A DNA stretch of 64,000 nt from assembly GCF_021462225.1 (NCBI RefSeq), contig NC_061816.1:13541390-13605389 (forward strand), given 5' to 3'. This document shows positions 10,633 to 24,200 of the stretch, one piece after another. Within the stretch, counting starts at the first letter, position 1, and the number at the start of each line of letters is the position of its first letter. Under the pieces are notes generated by a model, which was given only the letters and a program-made list of their open reading frames with translations, was not told the DNA's origin and made no database searches. A program made the translations under genes and the position numbers. This DNA is from Girardinichthys multiradiatus (taxonomy: Eukaryota > Chordata > Actinopteri > Cyprinodontiformes > Goodeidae).

Positions 10633-13600
10633 AGGTCATGCTGGACCATTATTTACTTTAGGCTAAAAACATTGTTATTTATATAAAGCAGACTTGAATC
10701 TTTGCAAATCCTTTAAAATAAAGGGCAGATGAAAATAACGTGTCATTTACAAATAGAGAATTTACATTATTTTGTAAATTTAAAGATAGTTCAGTAGATA
10801 GATTAGAAAGGAATTAAACTGTTCTGTTTGTACAAATAATCTTTAGCATCAGTTTTGTGTATTAAATTCCAAGTATACCAGATCAAATCCTGATGTTTTC
10901 TTTTTTTAAAAATGTTTTGTTTTTATTATGCTTTGATTGTGCACTAGTGAGAAATGCATCCAGTCTTTTTTGTTACAAGTCTATCATCATCCCAAATCTT
11001 GACTTGGTAATATTTGCCCACTCTACATAGCAAAGAATCTCTAAATCTATCACTATACACGGAAGTCTCTTGTCCTTTTGTAGGTAAATGCTTATGTCTT
11101 GCAGTCCTACTCCTTAATCCAGACCTATGGAGGAAAGGAAAAAACAAAAAAAAAAACAACAGGAAATGGATGTTAAATGTAGAATCGAATGATTCTGCAG
11201 AAATTCATGCAGATCCTTTATTGATGCTGTTGGTCTCGGGGCAGCATCTCTTATCAGTTTCTGCCTGTCTTTCTGTTTTTTAAATACATTTTCTTTAACA
11301 TTGCTATTTCCAATTGTAAGCACTTAAAAAGAATGCAACTGGACTTCTCGTGTTTTCTCAAGATGTTTAACCTCTAATCTAAAAGGCTTCTTCAGTTCTG
11401 AACACCATTGGAAGTATCAGGCTTATAAGCTGCATTCAAAACATACAAATAGGGCTGTTGAGGTCACTAATGGGGCTGTTAAGATTCATCTTTTTTTATT
11501 GAGTCTTGAATGTATACTGGTAAGAAACGCACCAGTTATGAAATAATTAAATTGCAGCCTTGCATTTAATGGCACATTTGCCACACCTATTACCAGCATG
11601 GGAACACATTTTGAATCCCAATTCTGGTAAGTGTCTATTTTTGCAAGAAAACGTCTCCATTTAAATTGAATCCCAACACCCATCTTCGCAGTGTGAGTTT
11701 GAGCTAAGTCCCACATTCCGCCAGTCAGCTGGGTATCACTCCCTGTCGATGTAAACATTTGAACGCTCTGCTGCTCCCACTTCTTGGCTAGAGTGCTCGG
11801 AAGACTCCAAGCTGACAATGCTGTGAATAAACAAACAGGACGTCTGCCACACTGTACATGCACAGTCGGAGAAACGCAGCGCTGGATTTACTTTCTGCTT
11901 CCAGATCACAGTGTCACTGATGGCTCAATTCAAACAACAACACACCTCAGCATGCAGTATCACACAGCTTAAGTCAGCAGAATACAGTTTTCCAAGGGAA
12001 TTAATTGGATCTCTTGGGGTTATGCTCTTAAAGGTTGCCTTAATTGCATCATTGCTGTAATATTTTTAATATACAGATTAAATCCAGATTACAACTTTAA
12101 CAAAGCAGATACTTCATTATTTTGACCTAAAATCCAGCTTAAATAATAAATAATTATTATCAATGATCCATTCCTGCCATTTAAAATAAAAATAAAAAAT
12201 GGTGTGCAAACTGGTTCAATTATAATGCAATGTGCATAAACTCCAGTTATTTTTAGGAATTGGGTCTACCTAGATGGTAATGGAAAATGAAATTATCAGA
12301 CAGAAAATGAAATGGTAGCAGTCCTCAGAGGGAAGTGAGTATTTTTTTTTATTTACTCCAGGAAGTGATTTATTTTTATTAATCACATCCATTGCAGATT
12401 TTTGTACGTGTACATTTATTGGGACTTTGAGCACAGTCAGGGATTTGCTTCTAGATTTGTTTGAACCTGCTACATGAATTGCAGGTTTTGCTTTAACCTA
12501 TAGATCAGTCACCCCGGGAGTCTGGGTTTCTAGTTACATGTTCTCTTTTTATAATGCTTCAGAATATTTAAAATGTTTTCTTTCAGGCCACATTATGCCA
12601 TGTCACTAAAAATCTGCATGCCCTAAAAAGTCACTTCAAGTTAAGAAGAAGGGGTCAAAATACTGAAATTTATTTGTTTATTTTATTCAAACAGAAAAAA
12701 TAAGTTGATGCTGCAGCCAATTACTGTGGGTAAACATATATGAAGAATGCAGAGGCAAGTCAATGATTTAATTAACCAAGCAAAACATCAGCAGACATTT
12801 TTTTTGTGATAAAGGACAAATTTAAAATGGAAAGCCATGGAAAAATAGATGCTAGAACTATCTTTCGTCACTATGAATAAACTCTGTTGCATCCTTATCC
12901 CTAAAACTCTGAGCTATATTATCTAATTTCAAGTTTTCAACAGTTTTACAATCCTGGAGCAAAAAGTGGTTAAGCAACATGATTTTGGGTTGGGAAAGTT
13001 CCAATCTTTTCGCCTACACTGATCTCACCCATGTTTTATGCATAGCAGGATCTTGGAGAAAAGTAAGAGTGCTCACAGAATGTTTTTTTTTTTTTTGTTT
13101 CGGCAAAAGCCATCAACACATTTAAAAAACATATTCCTATTGGAAAAGCCTTATTTAATCAAATTTACAATAATTGGAGAAAGAGACCTACGATCACAGA
13201 CAACACATCTTTCACATATAATGTGGTCCATTTAAGTATTATGGAGGCATGGCCTCAAAAGCTGTAGTGTAAGCAAAATGTGGGTTTCTTATTCGTGTGC
13301 TTTGAAAAACAAACAAGGAGCACTAATTGTTATTGTTTTCTCATTTGAGGTTTTCTGGCTTTAAAATCTATTTGCCTTTTAAGCTTTAGCTAGAACATAC
13401 TTTTTATAGCAGGTAAAAAAAAAATTATGTTCAAATGGTGATATCATGAAGAACTATCTAAAATATTATCCTTTGTGTAATTCAATGAGAACAAGACTCT
13501 GAATTGTTGCAGACACCTAAACCCGCCTAAATGTAAGAACTGCAATTCCAGAAACTGAAGGATCTATTTGTAAACATGCAACCAAAAGTACAACCAGAAA

Positions 13601-13990
13601 AGTGCACATGATCTGAAATGTACCTAATTATTCAAATCAGCATTATCATTTGTAGTAAGGTCAATTGTAGAAACTTTAGTCAAAGACAATGGTAGCTTGT
13701 ACTTTTTTGTTTTAAGCTGGTCAAACTTGCAGGCTAAAATTTGAGCAGAGTACACTTTAAAACTTTCAGCATGTTTTTAAAACAGTTTTCTCAAAAAATA
13801 GTAGGATTACATGTCTGCTATGATGATGACTCTTTGGCGTCTATTATAGCGTTGGCCTAGACAATTCAGATACATTTTCCAACTAAAAAGTCAAATTTTT
13901 TTTTACCATTTAATTTAAACAAAATGCAACCATGCTCCTTTCCTTATCACAGCAATGACATTGTTAAAATGTTTTCTATACTGATTCTTC
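10633..13990. other. Non-coding stretch, no gene recognised
   Basis: Mostly AT-rich with poly(T)/poly(A) runs (for example 13084-13096) and no recognisable exon or repeat. One more balanced block at about 11560-12070 is listed separately. Confidence 0.55.
11560..12070. other. Candidate conserved non-coding block
   Basis: About 500 bp of mixed composition, including a 125-aa open frame on the minus strand (11486-11863) and a 62-aa frame on the plus strand (11784-11972). Neither has a recognisable domain. It is not like any repeat family I know and contrasts with the AT-rich flanks, so a regulatory or ancient element is possible. Confidence 0.25.
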
Positions 13991-14215
13991 CATAGTGGGT
14001 CGCGGGAAAGCTGGTGCCCATCTCCAGCAGTCTATGGGTGGGAGACGGGGTACACCCTGGACAGGTCACCAGTCCATCGCACGGCAACACACAAACAACC
14101 ATGCACACACTCATTCACACACCTAAGTGCAATTTAGAGAGACCAATTAACCTAACAGGCATGTTTTTGGACTGTGGGAGGAAGCAGGATTACCCATCTG
14201 CGCCACCGTGCAGCC
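13991..14215 (-). repeat. tRNA-derived SINE, copy 1 (internally deleted)
   Basis: Same family as the SINE at 49184-49469. Read on the minus strand it begins GGCTGCACGGTGGCGCAG, containing an A-box-like TGGCGCAG. The B-box segment is missing because the tRNA-like head is joined straight to the conserved body (antisense of GACTGTGGGAGGAAGC at 14170-14186). The body runs to about 13991. The (GAAT)n tail is not present. Confidence 0.7.
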
Positions 14216-17200
14216 TAAAATGTGTTGTAATGTGATAAAATGTAAAAAGCTTCGAGGGATGTGAACACTTTTGCAAGGCAATGCATGGTTCTTCGCTGGC
14301 TTCCTTTGGTATGCAATGATGTGGTATCAATTCCAAATGTGCGGTGTTTGCCCAAATGAGGTTTCTACTCATAACTATGATTTAATGTGCAGTAATGCAT
14401 TGTTTTTTAAAGTTCGTAAAGCTTCTTTGTGGCCGTTTCTTTCACTTTCCTCCATTATAACCAAAAACTTTCAAATACTTTTAAGATCCATATTGAGAGT
14501 GAGGAAGAAATAGGTAATAAGCTTAAGTTGGGTGTCTTCCTTGAGTCCAGAGTAAACTTCAATGAATCCTTCATTACATTCGCCCGCCATCAGTGCAGAC
14601 AAGCAGACAAAAAGCTTTCAGCACAAATCTGCACATTTGTGTCAACAGTCCTTTCTGAAAAGGCTGTCCACATACTACTCTTTACTCAAAAGATCCAATC
14701 ATTGCCTTTAACCTTCAGATGGTTGAATCCTTAATAAAGCGTGGTGGCATAGACTGTTCCAAAAAAACAACCCTAGCTTATTCATTTGTGATGATGTGAA
14801 ATGGAAGATCCACCACCAACGTGTCAAACTGATTGGTGGATTAAACACTGAGTTGAACACATTTAAGAGTGGAGCTGCAATCATGGGCTATTATGTTGCT
14901 GTTGTGCATCTAATCACAAATTACATTCTAGGCAAGGTGATGCTTTTGGCCCAAACTATGGCTGAATTAGACTGTCAGTGGTTAGACATCTTAGCTTGTT
15001 CTGTTCTGACATGAAAAAGTATCATTTTCTTTGAATGAAACCATGCTCTAATTGGATAGGAATGTGGTTTGAGAGCAATTTTAATAAAAACAAAACACAA
15101 AAAAAACATGTTAATTGTTCATTGCAACATACATCTATGGTCTATGGTGTCCCCCAGTATCCCATTAGGAACACAAACTTAATACCTCCATGTCTTGCTC
15201 TAGCCCTTGCTTTATTTCCTGGGATTTTCTGTTATGAAACAAAGAGTTTGCAAATATTTAGGCACACCTGGATCATTTTATTCACGGCCACAATAACTTT
15301 ACAAGGTGCTTGCAAGAAACTAAAATCTCCTAAATTGTCTTTTTATTGTCAAGTTTTAATCAGCATCCTAACAGGGAGTCTTTTATGAGGCAGTGAATGA
15401 AAATCAAACTGATAAACTCTGCAGTGTTAAAAATCAATAGCTACCCCTAGCCTGTCCACATTTTTCCTGACATTGGATTGCAACAAAGAGGCTTTTGCTT
15501 TATCATCACAAATCCTGACTGAGAGAGAATGCATATATTTAATGATTTCTGTACTTTTGTCATGAATTGGTGTTGTTTTCCTGCTGGGGAATTATGAAAC
15601 ATGGACATATTTACAGTATTCTGCAGCGTATTGTGACATTTATTTTCTTCCTTGTGTAATCTGCCTTCACACCAGTAGCCAGGGGAAACGACAGCATCCC
15701 ATACTGTGTTGTGCTACAATTTGAATTGTGCATGTTCTAATCGTTGTTTCTGCTGAATAATACATTAATTGTACCAACAGTGGCTGCAGCAGAACTAAGC
15801 TCCTTAGGAGAGCTATTTGGATTGTCTGCTTTGCTGCCCCATTATATGAAGAGAAGAGATCATTGAGGTGGCCTAATGGTTAAGCTGGTATAGTGGAGCC
15901 AGTGGGAGTCAGTAGTAATGTGAATATTGCAGAAATGTTGCTCTGTGAGGCCTACATGCTCTAGTGAAGCCTCTCAAGGAACTGAATATCAGTTGTAGCT
16001 TTATCAGTTACATTTCATCAATTTAATTGTTGCACTTTTGGCTTGTCAAACGTGCTGGGTGGTCCAAATCATTTACAAGGTCCTAAACTTACATATCGGA
16101 CCTGTTCTAATTCCACTAACAAAAATACACAACATGTCTCTGATAGAAAACCGCAACGTTCTTTAGAGCCACTAGAGCAGTAGACACACAGATGAGAGAT
16201 CCAGCTGTAGTCTCTGAGTTACAGGGAATTGGAGACTGGACCAAAGGCAGGCTATACCAGTGGCTTGTGGCATGTTCCTCAGGTGACAGTCATGGTATAA
16301 TTTCTTTTTATCAAAGTGATGGAGCAGCTGTCTGATGCAGAGCGGAGGGACAGATCGGCTACACATATTTCTCTCTTTGCCTGTCACCAAGCATTGTACA
16401 CTTTAGTTGTACAAAGTTGTGTTTGGGATAAGGAGGGGTTTGTGTGTGTGTGTGGGGGGGTGACAAAAAATGAAATCTTAGTCCTAGATGTTATTCACAA
16501 ACAGGCCTTTTTTGAAAAATATTTCTTGCCCATAACTGTTGGAAGACCTAGTTGTCGACACCACCTGTACCATGGGCCCAGTACAGCTGACCCGATTGAA
16601 CCCCCCTGTCATTGGCTGTGAGAGCCTTTATCCAACAATGGACAAAATATGGAACAGTGATCATCTTCCCAGGTGTGGCGACAGCACAACTACTCCAAAA
16701 CCACATAGATTCATCCAGGAAGTCATAATAGAATTCAGAAGAGTGGTGCTGTGTGTTTTTCTGATGTTTCCCACTCTAATGAGAAGGTGTTGACTATTCT
16801 CTGAGTGCATTCACCGAGCCAATGGAGTCCCAAGTCTTGAGTGTAGCCACATTACTCTGTTTTCCTTTCAAGACGCCCACATACATCAGAATGATCCATC
16901 TCCAGAGTCATTAACAAAATCACTTTAGTGCAGTTCTGACAAGCCTCAGTGATTGCGGCTAATGAACTTAGCACATCACAGATAAATCAAAGCTAAGGAA
17001 AAAAGTAAGTTCACGCACAGCTTAAAAATTTGGCAAACTACAAAAAACCTGTTTTACCTCTTTTAAGATCAGTGACATCTCACTTTCACACACATATGTT
17101 TGCAGAGCACTGCCATTTGGAAATTCAAGCTTACCTATGAAATAGAGGAAACTTCTCTCTTCACAAAAAAGGAAAGTCACAAAAGAAAGAACCTCCATCT

Positions 17201-18429
17201 TTTGTAATTTGCTCACTCAATTTAATAATATTTCTTGCTTGGTTTCTTAGAAACCATATGTTTCTGTAGAATGGCTCTAAGATATATTGCTCCAGCGTTT
17301 TCAGCCTAATTTACATCTGTCACTAAACTGACAGCTGAGAAAAATGCTCCTGAACATTGGGATGGTTGTGAGCGCTGTGTTAGTTTAATAAACTCTCATC
17401 GCAAATGCTCTCGGCAAAGATGCACAAGCGTTTTTGCATAAGTCGAGCGGGTCATGAAACATCTTCCGGTGTGATTTATTTCATCCTGGAATCCTGCTCA
17501 TCATTGGTATTCCACATCGTCAGCATCTCCATTGCACATCTCCTTGTGTCGAATTGCAGCTGCAGGTATGTTTAAAGTACTGCTTTGGTTTGAAATGGAC
17601 ATGGCGGTTGGTGTGTTTCTGCCTGATGAAGGCAGGTGGTTGGGGAGGATTGCCTTAACTGTCTCCTTAATACCTCCACAGATATTTGATCCATAAACTC
17701 ATGTAAATTTTATGCCATGCTTCCTTTCCCTCCTCATCAATATTTCAGATCACCTCTCCCATGCTGGCTGGGTGAATCATGTATAAGTTTGTTCATGATA
17801 AATGATTTGTGTGGCATTTAGAGGTTTTTTGTACTATCATAAGTCTGGGCTGTTTTCCTGCAGCTTTGATTTCTATCCACTACTTTATTTGAAGATGGCA
17901 AATTAGTCACTGTACTATATATACTGTAGAGAAATGTGCAGTAAGGACCTGCAAAGATGTGAGGGTTGTAAGGTGAAAAGCACATAGTTAAAGCTGGGCT
18001 ACAACTGAAGATAGCTCATTAAAAAAAGGTTGAGGGAGCAGAACAGAATGAAATCATTATCCAATGAAGTGCAGAGTCTCTGTAAAAGCTTGAAAATAGT
18101 CCTGCAAACATACAGTTGTTTAAAATCATAGCAGTCTAACATCAGTAACCAGATAAATCTACCTTTGGTTGAAACTGTTTTTGTAAATGGCAAATAATTT
18201 ACTTGTAGGTGTAGTAGAGTAATAGAACATCACCGGACCCAATAGTCATGGGATGTATGCTGCTGGTATTGTGTGACTGAATTACTGATTGGAAATAGAA
18301 TGTTCATGGTTACCGTTCTGTGAATCAAAATGTTGATTTTAGTGGAGAAAAAAACAAAAAGCACTGAAATGATTGTCTGCTGGGCTTAATTGATCTCAAG
18401 TGAAAATAAAAACTTGTAGGGGTGATATT
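14216..18429. other. Non-coding stretch, no gene recognised
   Basis: Four kilobases without a recognisable exon or element. Open frames up to 117 aa (15035-15388) have no known domain. A short GT repeat plus G run lies at 16440-16461. The part at 17390-17580 is compositionally balanced and ends in CAGCTGCAG followed by GTATGT, which looks superficially like an exon end, but no supporting open frame is seen. Confidence 0.5.
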
Positions 18430-18970
18430 GCCTTATACCATTGAAATGGGTGTTTTGCCATGACGCTGACCCCTAACATACCAGTAAGTGAGGAGCATCT
18501 TGGTTCCAGACCAAAAGTGTAACATTCAAGAGTGGCCAGCCCAATCACTAGACTTTAAACCAGTAGAAAAGTTGTGGGATGATACTAAGTATACAGATTC
18601 TAAAGCAAACCAACAAAAGTAGAGGGGGTGTGTAATGTGGTCCAGTTGTCTTGGGGTGTAATACCTGTTCAAGGTTCCAGAAATGTATCAACTCCATGCA
18701 TTGATGATTTAAGGCAGTTCTTAGAAATGGTAATTATACAACAAAATATTAATTCAGGAGCTCATAAGAAAACTAAACCTCCCAGTGTTTTCCAGTTTTT
18801 ACAGCAAATGTTTGAGTTTGCCGGGACAAATAGACACTGCAATTTTTTGAACAGCTTACTCATTTTAATTTCGTATTGATTGATGACTAACTTGATATTT
18901 GTTATGGTTTTATTTAGAATAGATTGAGCAGTGTTCCCAATGCATGTAGATGTATGGAAACAATCCTTAA
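18430..18970 (+). pseudogene. Tc1-like element relic, 3' half
   Basis: The plus strand resembles the end of a Tc1 transposase gene. Around 18455-18560 is a degenerate counterpart of the second catalytic region (QDNDPKH) through GAGTGGCCAGCCCAATC, the usual WP.QSPDLNP coding stretch. The 3' non-coding end of the same family continues to about 18970 (for example TAGACACTGCAATTTTTTGA at 18831-18850). No open frame or left end remains. Confidence 0.6.
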
Positions 18971-19984
18971 ACACCCATTTTGAACACAGGTATATGGGCC
19001 ATTTTAGCCTGTAATTGCTGTAACACGTTTTATTAACATAATGGGAAGTTTGGGCATTGCAAATAAGCTATATAGGAAGTATAACCAGTCAAGATACTTG
19101 GGTCCTCTCCGTGAATAGCCTTCTGCCCATAATAATTTACATCATAGCTTCTGTTCACATCATAACATATATACATCTCTTCTAAATGTCTTTACCTGTA
19201 AATATCTGCATACTGTTATGTTTTCCTGCTACCTATTCAGCTGTTGAATTTCAAGGAGTTGACTGTGATTTTCTAACCATTTCGAACCCTATGATGTACT
19301 CACAAAAACCCAGTGCAAAGAGCGTCGGCATGAAAGACTGCTGCAATTGAAAATAACTTCTGAATGAGTAGACATTCTCTCTCCAAACTAAGCACAACCA
19401 CAAACTGCTCAAGGAGATGACTTTACAAGAATTCTTATGGGTAGCCAAGTTCCTCATTGAATAACTTCCCAGGGTACATGAATCTGGACTCTCCTTCAAG
19501 CTGTACTGTCAGAAAATCAGAGAGGAAATCCTTATATGGTCAGCACAAACCACTGTGTCCTCCTTTTGAGCTCAATTATAAATGTTCTTATTGAATGTGA
19601 CTAAATGAACAGGCGGCTTTGTGCAATTAGAGTACACCAAAGCCAAGTGAACTGTGAGGATATCTAAAGGGCAGGTTCACAGTGTCTTACCAGTCTTAAT
19701 TGGAGCTTGAATTATTTTTTGACATCAACACAATATGTCTTTGCGAACATGATTTATATAGCGAATATTAATTAAAATCTGCAGTTTAAATGTGAATCTA
19801 AACAAGGAAAAGTTTAAAACCTAGAATAGAAAATGGTAAAGAATAATACATTTATAAGTTAGTATGGACAATGCACGAGTTATTGCCACTACTTTTGTCA
19901 TTAACTTAATTGATGCAATATAAAAATAAAGTAATACACAACTTATAAAATATCATAATAGAATGAAATTACAAAGAACAAGAC
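18971..19984. other. Non-coding stretch, no gene recognised
   Basis: AT-rich unique-looking sequence. The 82-aa minus-strand frame at 19251-19499 has no recognisable domain. Nothing else is seen. Confidence 0.55.
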
Positions 19985-20189
19985 AGTCAGAGTCTCCATA
20001 CCTCCACCACCCAACATATAGTCACTGATGCCATATCAAAAAATTCCTAGATCCGGATCGTCATCCAGATGACTACCAAAATTCAATGGATTCTTCCTTG
20101 GACACACCTCTGGTTTAAAAAAAAAACAAAATCACAGGTATTCCTCTTTTTCTGTAAAGTTACAGACTGACAGAACACAACCTCCTTGG
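19985..20189. repeat. Probable interspersed repeat of unclear class
   Basis: Resembles a teleost repeat I have seen many times: the CCATACCTCCACCACC head, ATCCGGATCGTCATCCAGAT near 20051-20070, and the palindromic CCTCCTTGGTGGAGG box near 20180-20196 at the far end. Class and boundaries cannot be settled from one copy. Confidence 0.35.
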
Positions 20190-20800
20190 TGGAGGTAAAA
20201 ATCATCAACGTCGGTTTAATAGCAAGTTAAAGACTTTTTAAAGTGTTTTAAAAAATAATACATAATATGAGAGGGACACTACATTACAAGGGCAATATGT
20301 TCCACAATTTTGGAGCTACCACCACAAAAACCCAGTCCCCTCTGTTTCAACATGGACCTTGGAACAATAAGAAGCAATTGTTTAGCTAACCTTAGTGTTC
20401 TACTTAGAGTATGTAGAGTTTAAACAAATCAAGGTTAAATGGGTGACTGGCCATGTAAAGATTTGTAGCAAACAATAAAATCTTAAAATCACTTTTAAAA
20501 ACACACAGGCAGCCAGCGCTTAGAAGCAAGTATGGAAATGGAAATGTCCTATAAGACTTTTTCTGGTACAGAAATAAGATATTACTGAACTGACTTTGGA
20601 TGTTGGGCTGGGATGTGCAAATTTATGTGAACATTAAAGATGAGACATAGCTGATTAAAGGAGAGTCCTCAAGAAGACAAAGTTGGAAATGCCTAGTGTA
20701 GCATCAAGGTATCAATAGGGTCTTGAAGTCCTACAATTTTTCCAAAGATGCTGCACTAAGATAAAAAGCATGATGGTGACAGCTTTCTCTGTCTTTAAGC
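20190..20800 (-). pseudogene. L2-like LINE C-terminal relic
   Basis: On the minus strand the segment complementary to 20283-20342 still reads NRGDWVFVVVAPKLWNILPL, a diverged form of the GDRAF.V.APKLWN.LP motif at the C-terminus of teleost L2-type ORF2. Further degenerate matches extend on both sides, towards the 3' UTR at lower coordinates. Stops and indels break the frame, and no RT core or tail is preserved. Confidence 0.65.
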
Positions 20801-21299
20801 AGTGACAAAATATTTTTTCAACCTTGATCCAAATAAACATGCACTATAGAAAACAGGGATGCATCGTAGGTAATAAATAAATTGCAAAGACGAGTGAACT
20901 TCATGTTTACAATTTTCTTATTTCTTCATATTTAAACTCATGTAAAATGTGTTTTTTAGAAAAGTCAACATACGTGGCCAGCAGCTCTTAAGAGTTCTTG
21001 GTGTGCAAATTCTTGGAACAGCATTCAGTTGCAGTTCTTAACAAAAGTTTTCCCTGTTTTAAAGGACTGACCTAGCAATTCAAGAAGATGGGTACAAATT
21101 ATAAAATACAATACACAATAATTCCATGTAGTTGCTAGAGGTAAATTTGGTATGAATAAAAATGGGCATTTGAATCAGGCTGAGTAACAACAAATCCCGC
21201 ATCCTTTTGTTTTGGTAATTGAAAATGGCACACCTCTGGTTTATCAACTCACATGACTATTTGTGATCCACATGAATTATTGTCATGATAAATATAAAA

Positions 21300-21560
21300 A
21301 AACATGACGACGCATGATCCTTTTCTTGTTCCCTAACAAAGCCAGAGCCCACGGGGTTCACTGACAGCCGAGAGATCCATCTCCCTGCTTGCATTTCAAA
21401 GAGTTTGTCCAGTGCACAAAGGCCCTGCCCAAAAATCGTAGCCTAATGAGAAATACAGGATTTTAACACAGCTAGCGGGAATATATCAGACTTGTAAAGC
21501 AGATGCTTTGAAGATCTTTCACTTCTCTTCCGCCTCTGCTCGAAGCCAGGCTGTCCCCTC
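21300..21560. other. Candidate conserved non-coding block
   Basis: A 260-bp island of balanced composition in AT-rich DNA, without repeat features or a meaningful open frame. Possible regulatory element; inference from composition only. Confidence 0.22.
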
Positions 21561-23799
21561 TACCTCCTTCCCCACAGCAAGGGCACACATTCTACAATAT
21601 GTTGATTTAGTGGAGGAACAGCAGGGAATTACATTGATTTTGGCATTGACATTACCATGAATAGAAATATTTGTGACCTCTAGCCTTTTGTAGTTGACCT
21701 GAACCAAAACAATATATATATATAAAAAAAACAGTTAAATCACTCTAAAAATTAATCAATCAATAAAATAGCAGTTTCTAATGTTTTGCAACTTGTAGTA
21801 AATACACCCAGTCAGTCTTCATTGTTGTAAACTTCTTGACACAAAGATTTTGTAAATTTTAATAAAATGTTATTAGAATTTACTTCTGTGTAAGTTTTAG
21901 AATTGAAAGCATTTTGGCTTGTGTGATAGCTCCCTAGTAATAAAACTGCTAGAATGTATAACAGAATACTTACAATACGTACAAATATCAGAGTTTCCAG
22001 AGGACCAGACAAAATGTCAAACAAAAAAATTTAAAACATAAATATTGCTCATTCTTAATATACCATTGTAAAATATATAATAAAGTAAGATATTTTTTTT
22101 TGTTTTTTTGTTACTTTCATTTATACAGGTTGTCTAACAAAGATCCAAGGTCTCATTTACAAGAGAGACACAAAAACAAAAAAGGCAGAAACACAGTAAC
22201 AATATAAATAATTAAAATATTCAACTCAAATTAAAAAAGCAAATAAAAGATTACCTAAAAACAAGAGTAAGTTTCATAGTAAGATTTCTCTACCTATAGA
22301 TGGATAAATAGATGAGAAAAAAATTGTGTATTGAAGATTAAAGCATTGTCCGTGGTATTTCTTGGGAATGTGTGTGTTTTATTTCAAATTAAACCTCCAT
22401 GATAGCTGTTATTTTTTTGCGCAAGTTCGTAAAATCATAATATTCGTACTACCTCTATGCTACTTTAACCTCATTACCAGGGGTGATTTATAGTTGTCCA
22501 AATCCGATGGTGTAATATTCTCTTCCACAACCTTCTATTTAACTAAACTGCCAAACAGCTGGCTAAAATCTGACTCATTGGATTTTACAAAGATTAGTTT
22601 GTCTGTCATGACATGGAAGCTATAGCAATGAAAAAAAGTAAAGTGGGACCTATAACTCTTAAGGTAACACTGTTTTTAAAACTGCAGTTGGCAAGCTAAG
22701 AACAGCATGTGTGTAAAGGAGCCTACTGCAGGCTAGCTATGAAGCAATTGGCCTGAGTAATTAAGAGCAGAAGAGAAGATGATCACATTTACCAGAAAAC
22801 TATGACCAAATGTAGGGGTTGATTATTATAAATGTATGTGAAAGTCTAATTTAAAAAAAAATCAAAATATAAACACAGTTTTGGTAAATAAAACATTATT
22901 AAAATGCTTTCACAATGTTTTTTTTTATGGTTTTGTCTTTTAAATGTTCTTAACCTTTTTAACCACAGTTACAAATTAATGTGTGTGAAGAAAAGCCCCC
23001 AGCTGCAGTCTGCAGTGGTATTTGCATTTTTTCTGTGTGCACTGCAAACATCAGTTATGTTCAGCTCCGCTGGTTGGCTCCATCTGAACTAGTTTCAAAA
23101 CAAAGAGTCGGATTTACTCTCAAACGATCTGTGTTATTAAAGTTTTTAAATATGTTAAAGTATGGGAGTATTTCAAGTTAAGTGAGCTATAAACTGAGGG
23201 TTTGGATGCTCTGTAAGGTTTCTTTTGGAACACAGCAGCAAAAGTACAACATGTTAAAGAGGATCTAAAGAGATGACGATAAGGAGCTGCTGATGGTGTA
23301 GTAGTAAAGTGTTTTTAAGCATATTCATGTGATCTATTCAATTTATCAGGAAAACAATCACTTGGAGGAATTGACAGGATAAGATTTTGATCAGAATCAT
23401 TCAAACCTAAACATCCCACCAACACATTGTACATTGGTGTGTTAGTTTGTTGGTGTTGGTATGTGAGTTTGAACAATACGAATAATTGGTGATTTTCTCT
23501 TTAAAAAAAATATTAGTTCATGTTAGATATTTGTTTGATATGGTTGTGTACATACTCTTAAACTGTGATATTTTAATAAAGCTAATCATACTGACATTAT
23601 TTCACACCAGGCCATGCCTATTGGCAAGAGAAAAACGTTGCACTCTTAATATTTTGTGTTACTATTCCAGGTTGCATGTTAGGTCAATACAATGCCAATA
23701 AGTGCTCTCTGCTACATTTTTACGGAGAAATACTAATTGTACCTGACAACTACAACTTATTTGAAATGAAGTTGAAGTGGTCTCTGTCAACCCCCTGCC

Positions 23800-24200
23800 A
23801 CTCATTCTCATGCTCTTGATTCTCTCGCTTTAACTTTAATTAATATATCCTGTGTGTGTAGCCACAGGGCTTATTGTGGACATAATAAGCATAGGTGGAA
23901 TTTGAAGGAGGCAAATCTTTCGGCAAAGAACTCAAACTGCTAACTGGGGTGCAACAATGAAGGAACAGGGTGGTGGTGGGGGAAACGAGAGCTCCACAAG
24001 TTGTTCCCGAGAGAGAAATGCTTCCCTCACTTCAAAAACACAGCTGCAGTCTTTGTTTCGAGCTCTCATTTCACAAGTCTCATGGAAATTTGCAGCTGAG
24101 GCATTCATTTATGCGTGCCTGGAAGAGAGAAAGCGATCGGCAGCAAGGGAGTCAAGAAGAGAGACAGCAGGGTAGGAAAGACGAATGCAGTAAGTCCAAG
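23800..24200. other. Candidate conserved non-coding block
   Basis: About 400 bp with little homopolymer content. Overlapping plus-strand frames of 72 and 120 aa (23957-24175, 23970-24332) in two phases have no recognisable domain. It contains the mixed-composition run around 24040-24120. A regulatory element is possible; an exon is not excluded but lacks support. Confidence 0.25.

Noticed and set aside
17390..17580. Possible exon ending CAG/GTATGT
   Set aside because: No continuous open frame with recognisable protein and no acceptor with a clear polypyrimidine tract nearby.
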